Assembly: GCA_947311745.1 (NCBI GenBank)
Contig: CAMZLT010000030.1
Location: 1 to 7,261, forward strand
Direction of reading: 5' to 3'
Origin: an uncultured Flavobacteriaceae bacterium
GTDB lineage: Bacteria > Bacteroidota > Bacteroidia > Flavobacteriales > Flavobacteriaceae
Length of the DNA stretch: 7,261 nt
Shown: positions 5,108-7,261 of the stretch, piece by piece
Numbering within the stretch: position 1 is the first letter of the stretch
Layout: each line of letters opens with the position of its first letter
The notes under the pieces: generated by a model
Seen by the model: only the letters and a program-made list of their open reading frames with translations
Databases searched by the model: none
What the model was told of the DNA's origin: nothing
Program-made: the position numbers and the translations under genes

Positions 5108-7261
5108 ATGGCAAAGAATTTAGTTATCGTTGAGTCTCCTGCAAAAGCAAAAACCATTGAGAAATTTTTAGGAAAAGATTTTCAAGTAGAATCCAGTTTT
5201 GGACATATAGCAGATTTGCCTTCCAACGAATTAGGAATTAATGTTGATGGTGATTTCAAACCCAAATATATCGTTTCTTCGGACAAAAAAGACCTTGTAA
5301 AAAAGCTTAAAAATCTAGCAAGTAAAGCAGAAACAGTTTGGTTAGCTAGTGATGAGGATCGAGAAGGAGAAGCAATTGCATGGCACTTATACGAGCAACT
5401 AAAACTGAAAGATACCAACACCAAACGTATTGTTTTTCATGAAATTACAAAATCTGCAATTCTTAATGCTGTAGAAAATCCAAGAAGCATTAATTACGAT
5501 TTAGTAAATGCACAACAAGCACGTAGAGTTTTAGACCGATTGGTTGGTTACGAATTATCACCTGTACTTTGGCGTAAAGTAAAAGGTGGATTATCTGCTG
5601 GTAGAGTGCAATCTGTTGCTGTACGATTAATTGTAGAAAGAGAACGTGAAATACTAGATTTTAAACCAAAAGCAAGTTATAGAATAGATGCTGAATTTAC
5701 CACAAAAGCTGGTAAGAAATTCAAAGCAAAACTTCCTAAAAATTTTGCTACCAAAAAAGAAGCCGAGGATTTTTTACAATCATGTTTAAAAGCCGATTTT
5801 AAAGTTAGCGATTTACAAACAAAACCAGCAAAAAAATCTCCTGCTGCACCATTTACCACATCTACTTTACAACAAGAAGCTTCTAGAAAATTGTATTTTC
5901 CTGTTGCGAAAACGATGATGGTAGCACAACGTTTATATGAAGCAGGACTTATTACCTATATGAGAACGGATTCCGTAAATTTATCCGAAGATGCAAAAAA
6001 TGCTGCTGCTGCTGAAATTACTTCGCTTTATGGAGCAAATTACAGCAAAACCAGAAATTACAAATCCAAATCTAAAGGAGCACAAGAAGCACACGAAGCC
6101 ATACGTCCGACAAACATGTCTAGACAAGGTGTAGAAACCGATTATGACCAAGACAGGCTTTACAATTTAATTTGGAAACGTACTATTGCCTCGCAAATGA
6201 GCGATGCACAACTAGAACGTACTAATGTGCGAATAAGCAATTCGGATAATAAAGAAATTTTTACTGCAAATGGTGAAGTTATTAAATTTGATGGGTTTTT
6301 AAAAGTATATTTAGAAGGTAACGATAATGAAGAGGAAGAACAAGCTGGAATGCTACCTAAATTAAGTATTAATGAAGCCTTAAATTACAATTACATCCAA
6401 GCAACCGAACGATATACTAGACCAAAAGGTAGATACACCGAAGCATCACTAGTAAAACGTATGGAGGAATTAGGTATTGGAAGACCATCTACTTATGCTC
6501 CAACAATTTCAACTATTCAAAGACGTAATTATGTTGAAAAATCAAATATAGAAGGTGTAGAAAGAAAATTTGATCAACTAACCATTCAAAATGGCACATT
6601 ACAAACCAAAACACTTTCTGAAAACACTGGTGCTTCAAAAGGAAAACTAATTCCAACAGATATTGGTATGATTGTTACCGATTTTTTAGTAAGTAATTTT
6701 AATACTATTTTAGATTACGGATTTACCGCAAAAGTAGAAGAGGATTTTGACGAAATAGCACTTGGACATGAAAATTGGATAAATACCATAAAAAATTTCT
6801 ATAAAGAATTCCATTTAATTGTTGAGGATGTAAAAGAAAATGCCGAAAGAGAATCAGGCGAACGTATTTTAGGGAAAGACCCTAAAACTGGAAAAACAAT
6901 TTTAGTTAGACTTGGTAGATTTGGAGCAATGGCACAAATTGGCGATAGGGAGGATGAAAACAAAATATTTGCTAGTCTAAACCCAAACCAAAATTTATCT
7001 AACATAACCCTAGAAGAGGCTTTGGATTTATTTTTACTTCCTAAAAATTTAGGTGATTATGAAAATAAAGAAGTAATCGTTGCAAACGGACGATTTGGAC
7101 CATATGTTAAATTTGACAGCAAATTCGTATCCCTTCCTAAAGGAACAGATCCTTTAGAAATCAGCCTTGATGAAGCAATACACTTAATTGAAGAAAAACG
7201 AAAAGCAGATGCACCAATCGCTACTTACGAAGGAATGCCTGTACAAAAAGGTGTTGGACGA
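5108..7261 (+). CDS. topA: DNA topoisomerase I (type IA), 3' end outside the window
   Basis: TopA relaxes negative supercoils by nicking one DNA strand through a 5'-phosphotyrosine link, passing the other strand and resealing. Reading is open from the ATG to the window edge (718 codons, no stop). I recall flavobacterial TopA as about 830-840 residues, so roughly the last 120 are missing. The TOPRIM domain (about 1-125) has VIVESPAKAKTI (6-17) with catalytic Glu9 and the metal-binding triad Asp82-Asp84-Glu86 in DEDREGEA. The core follows with SAGRVQS (163-169), PFTTSTLQQE (248-257), the active-site ITYMRTDS with Tyr284, HEAIRPT (329-335) and LGIGRPSTYA (455-464). The C-terminal part has repeated GRFG modules (about 585-670), and a third begins at the edge (GVGR, 715-718). 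These are the zinc-free C-terminal repeats typical of this phylum. Only one Cys is seen in the visible protein, so no zinc finger so far. The start is fixed by the family N-terminus MAKNLVIVESP. It has its own promoter and a 5' leader of about 70 nt. Confidence 0.97.
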   Translation, partial: MAKNLVIVESPAKAKTIEKFLGKDFQVESSFGHIADLPSNELGINVDGDFKPKYIVSSDKKDLVKKLKNLASKAETVWLASDEDREGEAIAWHLYEQLKLKDTNTKRIVFHEITKSAILNAVENPRSINYDLVNAQQARRVLDRLVGYELSPVLWRKVKGGLSAGRVQSVAVRLIVEREREILDFKPKASYRIDAEFTTKAGKKFKAKLPKNFATKKEAEDFLQSCLKADFKVSDLQTKPAKKSPAAPFTTSTLQQEASRKLYFPVAKTMMVAQRLYEAGLITYMRTDSVNLSEDAKNAAAAEITSLYGANYSKTRNYKSKSKGAQEAHEAIRPTNMSRQGVETDYDQDRLYNLIWKRTIASQMSDAQLERTNVRISNSDNKEIFTANGEVIKFDGFLKVYLEGNDNEEEEQAGMLPKLSINEALNYNYIQATERYTRPKGRYTEASLVKRMEELGIGRPSTYAPTISTIQRRNYVEKSNIEGVERKFDQLTIQNGTLQTKTLSENTGASKGKLIPTDIGMIVTDFLVSNFNTILDYGFTAKVEEDFDEIALGHENWINTIKNFYKEFHLIVEDVKENAERESGERILGKDPKTGKTILVRLGRFGAMAQIGDREDENKIFASLNPNQNLSNITLEEALDLFLLPKNLGDYENKEVIVANGRFGPYVKFDSKFVSLPKGTDPLEISLDEAIHLIEEKRKADAPIATYEGMPVQKGVGR
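5223..5236 (+). repeat. 14-bp direct repeat, copy 2, inside topA
   Basis: This is the exact second copy of the 14-mer found at the predicted topA transcription start. Here it encodes part of the LPSNELG stretch of the TOPRIM domain (about codons 39-43), so its bases are also constrained by protein sequence. The two copies are 193 bp apart, start to start, and in the same orientation. Confidence 0.5.

Noticed and set aside
5182..7005. Minus-strand open frames opposite topA
   Set aside because: They overlap a continuous 718-codon topA frame with all catalytic motifs. They have low-complexity composition and no start signals.

Overview
The window is a low-GC (about one third G+C by eye) stretch of a Bacteroidota chromosome, most likely Flavobacteriaceae. 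The evidence is the Bacteroidota-type promoters (TTTG or TTG, about 21 nt, then TAnnTTTG), a secreted protein with a type IX secretion (T9SS) C-terminal sorting domain, the miaB / sigma-54 activator / lptE / TPR-protein gene order known from flavobacteria, and A/T-rich leaders without strong Shine-Dalgarno sequences. I cannot name the genus.

Layout: positions 11-4085 carry four tightly packed genes on the minus strand, read in the order miaB (tRNA methylthiotransferase), a stand-alone sigma-54-dependent AAA+ activator, lptE (outer-membrane LPS-assembly lipoprotein) and a TPR-containing protein of unknown function. Gaps are 8, 54 and 20 nt. A well-formed promoter sits directly before miaB, so the four look like one operon that probably continues beyond the left edge. 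Upstream of it on the same strand is an independently promoted gene for a secreted T9SS cargo protein (4158-4931). Its best start is an internal ATG, not the first in-frame start codon. Then comes a short divergent control region (about 4932-5107) and, on the plus strand, topA (DNA topoisomerase I), which is cut by the right edge after 718 codons.

Functionally this is mostly core genome: translation fidelity (MiaB), sigma-54 transcription, outer-membrane biogenesis (LptE) and DNA supercoiling (TopA). The most variable piece is the T9SS cargo gene lying between miaB and topA. I see no RNA gene, CRISPR array, insertion sequence, phage gene or defence system, and no clear evidence of a new system. 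The points worth a second look are small: divergent promoters and a start-site correction, a 14-bp repeat shared by the topA start region and topA codons, an odd LptE lipobox, a long linker in the sigma-54 activator, and dense A-tracts in the TPR gene.
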